From assembly GCA_013911065.1 (NCBI GenBank), contig JACERV010000009.1, forward strand, positions 62,001 to 126,000: a stretch of 64,000 bases of DNA, written 5' to 3'. Shown piece after piece: positions 27,127 through 34,671 of this stretch. The DNA comes from Ruminococcus sp. GTDB lineage: Bacteria > Bacillota > Clostridia > Lachnospirales > Lachnospiraceae. The notes below the pieces were generated by a model, which saw only the letters and a list, made by a program, of their open reading frames with translations, was not told the DNA's origin and did no database searches. How positions within the stretch are numbered: the first letter of the stretch is position 1; each line of letters opens with the position of its first letter. Both the position numbers and the translations under genes were made by a program.

Positions 27127-27996
27127 ATGGCATCACCGAAGAAAGACTTTCCCGAAAAATTTTATTCTGAAAGCTTCTCTCCAAACCCGATGGGAGATTC
27201 TTTTCCTTTTATAATTAAAGAATGTGGTTACTGCAGTGAAAAGAAATTCACTCTTGGGAAACAAAATAATTACAGTGAATACCTTCTTTTATACTCTGTT
27301 GAAGGGACAGTACGCTATACAAAAGACAAGAGAACCTTTTATGTCCAGCCCAATTCTGTTATTGTTACCTCCTGCAATACCACGCTGATTTTTACCAGGG
27401 TTTCAAAGGAATGGAGGTATTATTATTTTATTATTAGAGGAAGCCATTCCAAGCTGTTCTATAACATGGTCCGCACCCACGACAATATTGTTTTGTGCAA
27501 CCCCTTCACAAATGTGCTGGACTCTTTTATGGAGCTTTTCCATATATTGTGTGAACCGACAGGAAATAATAATGACGGATGGAAATATATACATTCCTCT
27601 ATGCTGGTACACAATATTTTTACTTCCCTTTATGATATTGTTTACGATTTGCAGGCAATAAAAGAACTAACCCCCGCACAGGAGAGCAGCATCAACGCAG
27701 CTTTGAAATATATTTCTTTGAATTATAAAGAAGAATTGAGTATAGAAACGATTTCTAACAAAGTGGGTTTCTCCAAATATTACTTTTGCAAGATATTCAA
27801 GCAGCAGATGGGAGTGACTGTCCACAAGTATGTGAATGAATACCGGATAAATAAGGCGAAAGAACTGCTTGCTTATTCCAAACTTTCCGTCAGCTCAATT
27901 GCCAGCAAGGTTGGCTTTAAAACCGCCCTTACCTTTTTACGTGCCTTTGAACGTTCTGTGCATATGACCCCAAGCGAATATAGAGATTATTATTAG
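27127..27996 (+). CDS. AraC-family transcriptional regulator
   Basis: A 289-residue regulator. The N-terminal sensing region contains YLLLYSVEGTVRYTKDKRTF near residue 50. The C-terminal AraC domain holds LSIETISNKVGFSKYYFCKI and VSSIASKVGFKTALTFLRAF and ends in MTPSEYRDYY. In-frame ATGs at 27055 and 27106 exist, but GGAG lies 10 nt before the ATG at 27127 and the predicted -10 box is at 27078, which excludes 27055. It is divergent from the second rhamnose-type importer and probably controls it through the direct repeats at 27008-27046. Confidence 0.87.
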   Translation: MASPKKDFPEKFYSESFSPNPMGDSFPFIIKECGYCSEKKFTLGKQNNYSEYLLLYSVEGTVRYTKDKRTFYVQPNSVIVTSCNTTLIFTRVSKEWRYYYFIIRGSHSKLFYNMVRTHDNIVLCNPFTNVLDSFMELFHILCEPTGNNNDGWKYIHSSMLVHNIFTSLYDIVYDLQAIKELTPAQESSINAALKYISLNYKEELSIETISNKVGFSKYYFCKIFKQQMGVTVHKYVNEYRINKAKELLAYSKLSVSSIASKVGFKTALTFLRAFERSVHMTPSEYRDYY

Positions 27997-28053
27997 AAAA
28001 ATGGATTCGGCACCTCAGCCCCAAAAATCCGAACTAAATATATATTGTAGACT

Positions 28054-28100
28054 TTAAAAAAAGTGCGGGTTCGTAAGATTATTCAAACGAACCCGCACTT
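28054..28100 (-). terminator. Terminator of the microcompartment/deoR transcript
   Basis: Perfect 14-bp stem (28061-28074 with 28087-28100) with a 12-nt loop; on the minus strand it is followed by a run of seven T. It ends the long minus-strand locus after deoR and may also stop the convergent AraC transcript. Confidence 0.9.
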
Positions 28101-28129
28101 CTTCGAGAGTGCGCTTCCTGCCACACTCT

Positions 28130-28894
28130 CTATTCCGGATAGATACACTCTATCCCCAACTCCTCAAACTTCCGAAGCCATATGTCTCCAGGCTTTTCGT
28201 CAGTAACAAGAGTCGTTATATCTTCCAGCATTCCGATTGATGTAAATGCTGTCTGCCCAAACTTACTGCTGTCCACTGCAAGAATCTTCTGTTTTCCCGC
28301 TTCCAGCATTGTTTTCTTATTATTCGCATGAAGATCATCGGAATCTGTAATACCTGCAGCAAGGTCAACTCCTTTACACGAAATAATCGTCTTATCTACA
28401 TGATAGGAGCGAAGCATCCTGTCTGTCTGAGGTCCTACAAGGGCAAAGGAACCCTCTCTCGATACGCCGCCGGTGGACAGCACACTCCAATCCGGCACAT
28501 CAAACAATTCAATAATGATTTCTATTGAATTTGTAATCAATGTCAAATTCTTCTTATCTTTTAATGCTTTTGCAATGTACACTGCTGTTGAGCTGGCATC
28601 CAGCATAACGCTGTCCCCATCGTGTATCAGGCTGTTCATCAGTTCCGCAATACGCTGCTTTCCGACTACATTACGGTTCTTCCTGATATTAAAGGGAAGA
28701 TCAATACTCACATTTTCGTTCATTACGGCACCGCCGTAACTCTTAATAGCATAGCCGTCATTCACCAGCTTTTCCAAGTCCCTGCGGATTGTCTCCTCAG
28801 ACACTTCATATAACTGACTAAGTTCACTTACCACTACACGCCGTTCAGCCTGAAGTTTTTCCAATATTTCATTACGTCTCTCTATTGCAAGCAT
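28130..28894 (-). CDS. DeoR-family transcriptional regulator
   Basis: A 254-residue repressor-type protein. The N-terminal winged helix contains RRNEILEKLQAERRVVVSEL and YEVSEETIRRDLEKL. The C-terminal sugar-phosphate-sensing domain has IHDGDSVMLDASSTAVYIAK near residue 95 and AVDSSKFGQTAF near 210. A GTG one codon upstream is in frame, but GGGAGG sits 7 nt before the ATG at 28894. It is the last gene of the microcompartment locus. DeoR proteins usually sense phosphorylated sugars, so fuculose- or rhamnulose-phosphate or DHAP are plausible effectors. Candidate operators are the dyads at 31231-31267 and 41795-41820. Confidence 0.9.
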   Translation of the reverse strand: MLAIERRNEILEKLQAERRVVVSELSQLYEVSEETIRRDLEKLVNDGYAIKSYGGAVMNENVSIDLPFNIRKNRNVVGKQRIAELMNSLIHDGDSVMLDASSTAVYIAKALKDKKNLTLITNSIEIIIELFDVPDWSVLSTGGVSREGSFALVGPQTDRMLRSYHVDKTIISCKGVDLAAGITDSDDLHANNKKTMLEAGKQKILAVDSSKFGQTAFTSIGMLEDITTLVTDEKPGDIWLRKFEELGIECIYPE

Positions 28895-28973
28895 CACGTT
28901 GCCTCCCGGTATTACCGTATTTTGAAAGTTACATTACAGTTCAGCCGCAAATCCGATTCCCCGTGCGGGACTG

Positions 28974-29522
28974 TTACAAAATTGCCTCGCGGATCTGAGC
29001 ATCCGGATGTGCGATAATAGATGAGTCCAGATACATCCCATCTTTTGCTGCTGCCGCTTCCGCTTTTTCAATCGCAGCTTCTACTGCTGCAACCTCACCT
29101 GTCAGCATTAGATAAGATTTCCCGCACATCCCCCGGGCAATTCTAAGCTCAATTAAATCAACAATTGCTGTCTTTGCGGCCTCATCTGCCGCCACGATAA
29201 TAGACGCTGCATCATATGTCTCCAGTATTCCCAGAGCAGATACTTCTTCAATCTTTGAAGCTCCATAGATTGCCGGAAAAATGGATTCGTGTGGGTTACC
29301 AAGAATAAAGCTGTTAATCAGGTGCTTTCCATGCAGTGTTCTGGAAGTTTCAACTGCTGCATTTACCGCACTTAAGTCCCCTGAGATAATTACAATGTAT
29401 TTTCCCGGACATACCGTTTGGGCCTCAATGATATTCACATCAGAAGTCTTGACCATAGCATCTGCTGCCACGACACCTGCTGAAACAGTCTTATATTCTG
29501 CCATTCCAATTGCCTTACTCAT
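28974..29522 (-). CDS. pduT: BMC-T trimeric shell protein PduT with Fe-S cluster Cys
   Basis: A 182-residue tandem-BMC-domain protein, the length of Salmonella PduT. The first BMC domain covers residues 1-95 and the second 96-180. Cys38 in TVCPGKY lies exactly where PduT binds a [4Fe-4S] cluster at the trimer axis, which is thought to pass electrons across the shell. The start ATG overlaps the last codons of pduS (ATGAGTAA), consistent with the known PduS-PduT partnership. It is the only BMC-T protein seen; no PduB-like protein is present. Confidence 0.93.
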   Translation of the reverse strand: MSKAIGMAEYKTVSAGVVAADAMVKTSDVNIIEAQTVCPGKYIVIISGDLSAVNAAVETSRTLHGKHLINSFILGNPHESIFPAIYGASKIEEVSALGILETYDAASIIVAADEAAKTAIVDLIELRIARGMCGKSYLMLTGEVAAVEAAIEKAEAAAAKDGMYLDSSIIAHPDAQIREAIL

Positions 29523-30864
29523 TGCCTGCACGTCCTTCCTGCGTTTCTATGATTATAAATCTTTCATTCACTTCACTGACCGTACCCTCAATACTTGCAT
29601 GAATGCCTACACTTAATCCTTTGCCCGGTTCAGCGATCATCTGCCCTCTTAGCACCTTATCCCCCATTTTCACAACCGCGGATGCAGGTGCTCCGATATG
29701 CTGGCTTAGCAATATCTTTACTTTTCGGATGTGGGCTGACGACTCATCCAAAGGAGCTTCCTTGTCATAACGGGTCAGGTCCAGCCTTGCCATCAAGCGT
29801 TCCATAGGAACTTTACGGTACTCTCTTTCCCTTCCCACCTTTTTGGGCACAACACCTTGGGGGGGCTTTATTCCATTCGCCCGTAACCCTGCTTTATATT
29901 CTGTCATCAAAGACCTTGGTGATAACCCCTGCATGCAGGAATACATTTCACACAAGCCACAGGAAGAACAAAACATCGTATTCAAAAATATGTCCGGCTG
30001 CTGTACATCCTTACAGGTTGCCGCCCTCATGAATAAATGTGGTTCTACAGGGTGACCCAGGAGATTTCTTGGACATAAATCTGTACACATATTACATTGG
30101 CAGCAGCAGGCTGCCGCACGTTTCAAATCTATCGATGACTTTTCTCTTTTTCTCTGAATAATCAAATGCTCCTCTGGTAATACCAATATCGCATTTGTGG
30201 TTTTAGTAACCGGCTGTGAACCACTGCCGATAAAGCCCATCATCGGTCCTCCGATGAAATATACCGGGTTCTTCACCGTAACATGGCCGGCCATTCTCAC
30301 TACTTCTTCCATTGTTGTGCCAAGAGGTACTCTCACGGTTACCGGATTTTCTACCTCAGCCACAACAGATACCAATTTATCTACAACCGGCAGCTTCTGG
30401 CTGACAGCTTTATATACATTGTATACGGTCTCAACATTAAATACGGCTACTCCGCTTTCAATGGGGAGCCCACCCGGCTTTACCACCTTGCCGGTCACTT
30501 CATAAATTAATACAACTTCATCACCCGCCGGATATACCTCATCCAACAGTCCAAGCCTGACCTCGGGGTATTCCCCTATTACTTCATTCAGTGCATCAAT
30601 TGTTTTAATATAGGCTTTCTTGATTCCAATCACAACTTCTTTGGCTCCTACAGCCTGCCCTATCATGTGAAAGGTTTCAACGATTTCCTGTGCATATTTC
30701 TCCAGTAATTGCCTATGTAATTTCAACAGCGGCTCACATTCCGCACAGTTCAGGATAATTGTTTCCGCGCGTTCATCTAACTTCGCGTATGTAGGAAAGC
30801 CCGCACCACCTGCACCAACAATACCGGCTTGCTGCAATATGCTGCTCAATTCTTTCATATCCAT
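29515..30864 (-). CDS. pduS: PduS-like Rnf-C-type flavo-iron-sulfur reductase
   Basis: A 449-residue protein with a glycine-rich flavin/NADH-binding start (AGIVGAGGAGFPTYAKL near residue 13), a central SLBB-type domain and two [4Fe-4S] motifs, CCQCNMCTDLCPRN near 255 and CSSCGLCEMYSCMQG near 300. In cobalamin-dependent Pdu systems PduS is a cobalamin reductase. No cobalamin enzyme is present here, so in this glycyl-radical locus it more likely moves electrons between NADH, PduT and the interior, perhaps for the activating enzyme. It follows pduN by 6 bp. Confidence 0.9.
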   Translation of the reverse strand: MDMKELSSILQQAGIVGAGGAGFPTYAKLDERAETIILNCAECEPLLKLHRQLLEKYAQEIVETFHMIGQAVGAKEVVIGIKKAYIKTIDALNEVIGEYPEVRLGLLDEVYPAGDEVVLIYEVTGKVVKPGGLPIESGVAVFNVETVYNVYKAVSQKLPVVDKLVSVVAEVENPVTVRVPLGTTMEEVVRMAGHVTVKNPVYFIGGPMMGFIGSGSQPVTKTTNAILVLPEEHLIIQRKREKSSIDLKRAAACCCQCNMCTDLCPRNLLGHPVEPHLFMRAATCKDVQQPDIFLNTMFCSSCGLCEMYSCMQGLSPRSLMTEYKAGLRANGIKPPQGVVPKKVGREREYRKVPMERLMARLDLTRYDKEAPLDESSAHIRKVKILLSQHIGAPASAVVKMGDKVLRGQMIAEPGKGLSVGIHASIEGTVSEVNERFIIIETQEGRAGNE

Positions 30865-30870
30865 AGTTCA

Positions 30871-31137
30871 CTACTCCAGTCCTGTTCCATCGTCAATAAT
30901 ACCAACAATCGCCGCATCAACAGGTGCATCCGGCATCCCGGAACCAATTCTGGCCGCGCTTCCCTGTGCCACTAACACATAATCGCCTACACCCGCACCT
31001 ATTTTATCAATCGCAATGAGTTGTTTTGCTCCTGTCTGCATATGCTCCAAAACATCCACAATCATAAGCTTGTTGCCGACTAAATTTTCACATTTGCGTG
31101 TTGAGACAACACTTCCCTTTATCTTACCTATCAGCAT
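30871..31137 (-). CDS. pduN: BMC-P pentameric vertex protein (PduN/EutN/CcmL family)
   Basis: An 88-residue protein that starts MLIGKIKGSVVSTRKCENLV, typical of EutN/CcmL, and contains the conserved GVGDYVLVAQGSAAR near residues 49-63 and DAAIVGIID near 75. It forms pentamers that cap the vertices of the icosahedral shell. AAGGAGG precedes the ATG by 5 nt. About 150 bp separates it from pduL; that gap holds a palindromic operator candidate and a long hairpin, so this gene probably heads a separate transcript with pduS, pduT and deoR. Confidence 0.94.
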   Translation of the reverse strand: MLIGKIKGSVVSTRKCENLVGNKLMIVDVLEHMQTGAKQLIAIDKIGAGVGDYVLVAQGSAARIGSGMPDAPVDAAIVGIIDDGTGLE

Positions 31138-31197
31138 AACATCCTCCTTGTGCGGGTCAAAGCAGATATTTGGAATCCGCTTTTCTCTTTATTCTTG

Positions 31198-31221
31198 TAG
31201 GGGATGCCGCGGCATCCCCTA
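31198..31221. repeat. 24-bp perfect palindrome between pduL and pduN
   Basis: The arms TAGGGGATGCCG and CGGCATCCCCTA abut without a spacer. In RNA they form a strong GC-rich hairpin. No U-run follows on either strand, so it is not a standard terminator; an mRNA stabiliser, a processing site or an attenuator that tunes shell-protein ratios is possible. Confidence 0.75.
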
Positions 31222-31230
31222 TAATCTTAG

Positions 31231-31267
31231 GTATACTTATTGAACATTAGTAATTCAACGAGTATAC
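31231..31267. promoter_or_regulatory. Operator-like dyad upstream of pduN
   Basis: Nested inverted repeats share one centre at 31249: GTATACT/AGTATAC as outer arms (31231-31237, 31261-31267) and TTGAA/TTCAA as inner arms (31240-31244, 31254-31258). A related sequence lies at 41795-41820 before the glycyl-radical enzyme gene. A TTGAAT, 17 bp, TATACC promoter could overlap it on the minus strand. Confidence 0.6.
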
Positions 31268-31289
31268 GATATCTGTACAATACTCTGTC

Positions 31290-31937
31290 TTATTTGATAA
31301 TTCTTACTGTATCTCCTGTTACAATCCTGGCTGCATTTGCTTCATCCGTGTCAATATGCATCTCCAAGGTAAAACTGTCATCTACACGAATCTGAACATG
31401 ATTGAAAACAGTTCCTCTTTCATTATCCGCTTTTACGGATACGGTATCTCCATCATGTACCCCTGCTGCCATCGCATCCTTAGGCGCCATGTGGATATGT
31501 CTTTTGGCTATGATACATCCCTCATTCAGGTAAAGTGCTCCCTTTGGTCCCACCACTGCAACCGCAGCCGACCCGGCAATATTTCCTGACTCTCTGATTG
31601 GAGCCTTCACGCCAAGACGGATAGCATCTGTCGCGGAAACCTCTACCTGAGACTTCGTTCTCACAGGCCCTAAAATCCTGACATTTTCAATGGCTCTAAG
31701 CTTCAAACCCACAATGGTAACCAGTTCATTTGATGCATATTGTCCGCCCATCAGTTCCTTTTTCTTTGTCAGCTGATAACCTGGGCCAAACAGAACCTCT
31801 ACATGTTCCTGTGTTAAATGGACATGTCTTGCGGACACTCCAACCGGCACCATATACCCGGTATTATCAGAAGTCTTTTGCTTATCAATGGCTTCCAATA
31901 CCATTTTTGTGATTAATTCTACATTGCCGTTATCCAT
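31290..31937 (-). CDS. pduL: PduL phosphotransacylase
   Basis: A 215-residue phosphate propanoyltransferase. The two beta-barrel metal-binding halves show GVSARHVHLTQEHVEVLFG near residue 33 and IIAKRHIHMAPKDAM near 146, with KSQVEVSATDAIRLG and RESGNIAGSAAV between them. It converts propionyl-CoA and phosphate to propionyl-phosphate and recycles CoA inside the compartment. Residues 1-20 (start MDNGNVELITKMVLEAI) form an amphipathic helix followed by a short linker, the usual N-terminal encapsulation peptide of PduL. It lies 2 bp after the extended shell protein gene. Confidence 0.95.
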   Translation of the reverse strand: MDNGNVELITKMVLEAIDKQKTSDNTGYMVPVGVSARHVHLTQEHVEVLFGPGYQLTKKKELMGGQYASNELVTIVGLKLRAIENVRILGPVRTKSQVEVSATDAIRLGVKAPIRESGNIAGSAAVAVVGPKGALYLNEGCIIAKRHIHMAPKDAMAAGVHDGDTVSVKADNERGTVFNHVQIRVDDSFTLEMHIDTDEANAARIVTGDTVRIIK

Positions 31938-31939
31938 AA

Positions 31940-32464
31940 TTATTTAACCTGAGGAAGAATCTTTTCTACATCATTGTGTGGTCTTGGGATTACATGTGTT
32001 GCTACTAATTCTCCCAGTCTTCCTGCTGCTTCTGCGCCTGACTCAACGGCTGATTTTACAGCTCCTACGTCTCCACGCACCATAATTGTTACAAGTCCGG
32101 AACCAATTTTTTCTGTTCCAACTAACACTACGTTTGCAGCTTTAAGCATTGTGTCTGCTGCTTCGATTGATGCTACCAAACCTCTTGTTTCAACCATTCC
32201 TAATGCTTCCTGTGACATTCTTTTTTCCTCCTTTAATTGAATCTCTTCTACCTGTTCCACCTGCTGCGCCGTCTGCTTTACTCTTTGTACTGCTTTAGCG
32301 GGCGCTTTCGCCGTAGTTGTTTTCTTTGTGGATGCAGCTTTCGTTATACCAGCCTTACCTTTTACAGCACTGGTAGATTTAGCTGTACTCCTTTTTGCTG
32401 CCTCTTCTGGTTTAGAGGTGCCTGGGGCCTGTTCTTCACCGGTTGATTTCTTTTCTTCCGCCAT
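31940..32464 (-). CDS. BMC-H shell protein with 82-residue Lys/Ala-rich N-terminal extension
   Basis: A 174-residue protein. Residues 83-174 are a canonical PduA/PduJ-type BMC-H domain ([58 protein letters not shown]), about 85 percent identical by eye to the BMC-H at 32785. Residues 1-82 are rich in Lys, Ala, Thr, Ser and Glu, look disordered and end in a short coiled region near [21 protein letters not shown] precedes the long start at 32464, and an internal AAAGGAGG precedes an in-frame ATG at 32218, so a 92-residue form is probably also made. The extension could project from the shell or bind cargo or nucleic acid; this is unknown. Confidence 0.85.
   Translation of the reverse strand: MAEEKKSTGEEQAPGTSKPEEAAKRSTAKSTSAVKGKAGITKAASTKKTTTAKAPAKAVQRVKQTAQQVEQVEEIQLKEEKRMSQEALGMVETRGLVASIEAADTMLKAANVVLVGTEKIGSGLVTIMVRGDVGAVKSAVESGAEAAGRLGELVATHVIPRPHNDVEKILPQVK
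32218..32234 (-). promoter_or_regulatory. Internal ribosome-binding site and second start in the extended BMC-H gene
   Basis: AAAGGAGG (32227-32234) lies 8 nt before an in-frame ATG (32216-32218) that begins [13 protein letters not shown], exactly the normal N-terminus of a PduA/J-type protein. The site is as strong as those of neighbouring genes. It parallels the known PduB/PduB' internal start. Confidence 0.8.
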
Positions 32465-32475
32465 CTGACTGCCTC

Positions 32476-32760
32476 CTAAATTACTCGGTTTACACTGTTA
32501 TTAATGATTTTGATAATCTCTTCATGGGGACTTGCAATTACCACTTGCGCTACGGGTTTCTTAATTCCATTTGCTGCGGCAGTTTCAATGGCTTGCGTTA
32601 CAGCAGATACATCTCCGCGGATAATAATTGTTACAAGTCTTCCACCTAACTTTTTTTCCCAGGTAACAAACTGCACGTCTGCCGTCTTGCACATAATGTC
32701 AATGGCAACGACTGCGGCTGTCACACTCGGAATTTCAAAAAATCCATACGCCTGTCCCAT
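32476..32760 (-). CDS. BMC-H shell protein, divergent
   Basis: A 94-residue single BMC-domain protein starting [20 protein letters not shown], with [20 protein letters not shown] near residues 34-53 and [17 protein letters not shown] near 71. The pore-region sequence KKLGGR differs from the EKIGSG of the PduA/J-type proteins beside it, so pore chemistry is probably different. It lies between the two nearly identical BMC-H genes. It forms hexameric facet tiles. Confidence 0.92.
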   Translation of the reverse strand: MGQAYGFFEIPSVTAAVVAIDIMCKTADVQFVTWEKKLGGRLVTIIIRGDVSAVTQAIETAAANGIKKPVAQVVIASPHEEIIKIINNSVNRVI

Positions 32761-32784
32761 GAGACTGCTCCTTTGCTGTAGTTC

Positions 32785-33060
32785 TTATACGGTTGGAAGG
32801 ATCTTCTCTACATCATTGTGAGGTCTTGGGATTACATGTGTTGCTACTAATTCTCCCAGTCTTCCTGCTGCATCAGCTCCTGCCTCAACAGCTGCCTTTA
32901 CAGCTCCTACATCTCCGCGTACCATAACTGTTACCAGTCCTGAGCCGATTTTCTCTGTTCCTACTAATGTAACCTCAGCAGATTTTGTCATTGCATCTGC
33001 TGCCTCAATTGCTGCTGTAAGACCTCTTGTTTCTACCATTCCTAATGCCAGTTGTGCCAT
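32785..33060 (-). CDS. pduA: BMC-H major shell protein (PduA/PduJ type)
   Basis: A 91-residue BMC-H protein with [20 protein letters not shown], the pore loop EKIGSG, and [18 protein letters not shown]. An ATG at 33066 is in frame but only 2 nt from the AGGAGG; the ATG at 33060 is 8 nt away and is chosen. It is probably the most abundant shell tile, and a close copy forms the C-terminal domain of the gene at 31940. The small pore of this type is known to favour passage of diols over aldehydes. Confidence 0.93.
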   Translation of the reverse strand: MAQLALGMVETRGLTAAIEAADAMTKSAEVTLVGTEKIGSGLVTVMVRGDVGAVKAAVEAGADAAGRLGELVATHVIPRPHNDVEKILPTV

Positions 33061-33072
33061 TTTCATTTCCTC

Positions 33073-33417
33073 CTAGACTTCTTCTACAAAAATTTTATTG
33101 GGTTTTCCTTTATCTAAACCGCTCAGTTTCAGCATCTTTTCTGTATCCTCTGTTGGTCTTGCAATTTCGTATTCAGCTACAATTCCTGCTAGTTCCTCTG
33201 CCTTCCTTTTAGCTGCCTCTAGTGCTGCCTGAACATCGGATACGCTTCCGCGAAACTTTATCATTACAATCAGTGGTACAGGCAATTCATCTGCATTTGC
33301 CGGTTTATTTTTATCAAAGGTTTCCAGACGTACATTTCCAGCCTTACATCCGGCATCAGCCGCCGCAAATGCTGTTGAGAGCCCGAATACCTCTAACATG
33401 CCTACTGCTTCTCCCAT
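33073..33417 (-). CDS. BMC-H shell protein with loop insertion and C-terminal tail
   Basis: A 114-residue BMC-domain protein. The core shows MGEAVGMLEVFGLSTAFAAA at residues 1-20 and EYEIARPTEDTEKMLKLSG near 83-101. A short insertion (TFDKNKPANADELPVP near residues 33-48) replaces the usual pore-side loop, and a 13-residue C-terminal tail (GKPNKIFVEEV) extends it. AAGGAG precedes the start by 7 nt. Hexamer formation is expected; the altered loop suggests a specialised pore or partner contact. Confidence 0.9.
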   Translation of the reverse strand: MGEAVGMLEVFGLSTAFAAADAGCKAGNVRLETFDKNKPANADELPVPLIVMIKFRGSVSDVQAALEAAKRKAEELAGIVAEYEIARPTEDTEKMLKLSGLDKGKPNKIFVEEV

Positions 33418-33443
33418 ATCAATTCTCCTTTTTGGGATTGCTG

Positions 33444-34655
33444 CTATTTATTGATAATAGCAATTTTCAGTCCTTCCATTTTCAGGTTGGCCTGATGAGC
33501 TTCATTCACCTGCTCCAGCGGGAACTCATGAGTGATGAGGTCATCCATTGGAAGGCCGATTGCTTTTGCTCTCTTTAAGAAATCAAATGTTGTAGCATAA
33601 TCTCTCAAAGTATATACCCAGGAACCAACCAGTGTGATTTCCTTAGAGCACAAATCAAAGTGAGGATTGATCGTTGCATCTCCTCCATTGATAAAGAATC
33701 CTAACTCACAGAGTCCGCCGCCGTTGCGGATAAACTTATAAATGTTAGAGTGTGCTGCCGGTGAACCTGTGCACTGGAATGCAAAATCTGCAAGATGTCC
33801 GCCAAATGCATCTTTTACACCTTCTGCAAGAGCTTCAATTCCTTTGAAGTCTTTGAAGTTTACAGACTTGTCTGCGCCCATTCTCTTAGCAAAATCCAGT
33901 CTCTTCTGTTCTCCGTCTACAGCAACAATATTTTCAATACCCATAGTACGGAGGATTGAAATACAAATCAAACCGATAGGTCCGCATCCCTGTACTACTA
34001 CTCTGCTGTTGAACCTTAAAATACCTGTGGTTTTTGCCCGTTCTACTGCATGAATAAGAACTGCACACGGCTCAATAAGAATTCTGGATTTCAAATCAAG
34101 GTCACTTACATTGAAAACTGTAGAACCCTCACGAATGAGTATGTAATCTGAAAACCATCCGTTTAAATGAATGTCATCATCCGGAAGCAGTCCGTATACG
34201 TCAGCGCCGCCCACATTCTGCTTATTCAGATCATACATTGTAATGTCCGGGTCATCTTTAAAAATCATACAGGTAACAACTTTGTCTCCAACCTTCAATT
34301 CTTTTCCGGCACTGTCAATTTTCACATTCTTACCCATCTTTACAATTTCGCCGGTACCTTCATGTCCGAGAACAACCGGAATCAGGCTGAATGGGTCTCT
34401 CTTGAACTCATGAGCATCTGTGCCGCACACACCACATCCCTCTACTTTTACCAGGATGTCTCCGTCCCCAACTTCCGGTATCGGATATTCTTTTATATCA
34501 TAATGCTCAAGAGCTGTCAACATAGCAACACGTGCAGTCTTCGGTACTGCTCCGCTTCCTGCTGCTGCGCCTGCCGCCGGAGTAATCTGTTTTTCCAGCA
34601 TACTTTCCAGCACCTGCTTTACAACTGCCTCTACACTTGCGGAATTCATTTCCAT
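33444..34655 (-). CDS. Microcompartment zinc-dependent alcohol dehydrogenase
   Basis: A 403-residue medium-chain alcohol dehydrogenase. Residues 1-21 (VEAVVKQVLESMLEK) form an amphipathic encapsulation helix, followed by an Ala/Gly/Pro linker to residue 40. The enzyme has GCGVCGTDAHEF near 74, GHEGTGEIVKMGKN near 99 and the NAD-binding QGCGPIGLICI near 220. It probably reduces propionaldehyde to 1-propanol and regenerates NAD inside the compartment, opposite to PduP; lactaldehyde reduction is another possible role. It is a zinc enzyme rather than the iron-dependent PduQ, as in other glycyl-radical propanediol loci. Confidence 0.88.
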   Translation of the reverse strand: MEMNSASVEAVVKQVLESMLEKQITPAAGAAAGSGAVPKTARVAMLTALEHYDIKEYPIPEVGDGDILVKVEGCGVCGTDAHEFKRDPFSLIPVVLGHEGTGEIVKMGKNVKIDSAGKELKVGDKVVTCMIFKDDPDITMYDLNKQNVGGADVYGLLPDDDIHLNGWFSDYILIREGSTVFNVSDLDLKSRILIEPCAVLIHAVERAKTTGILRFNSRVVVQGCGPIGLICISILRTMGIENIVAVDGEQKRLDFAKRMGADKSVNFKDFKGIEALAEGVKDAFGGHLADFAFQCTGSPAAHSNIYKFIRNGGGLCELGFFINGGDATINPHFDLCSKEITLVGSWVYTLRDYATTFDFLKRAKAIGLPMDDLITHEFPLEQVNEAHQANLKMEGLKIAIINK

Positions 34656-34671
34656 TTTATTTCCTCCTGTT

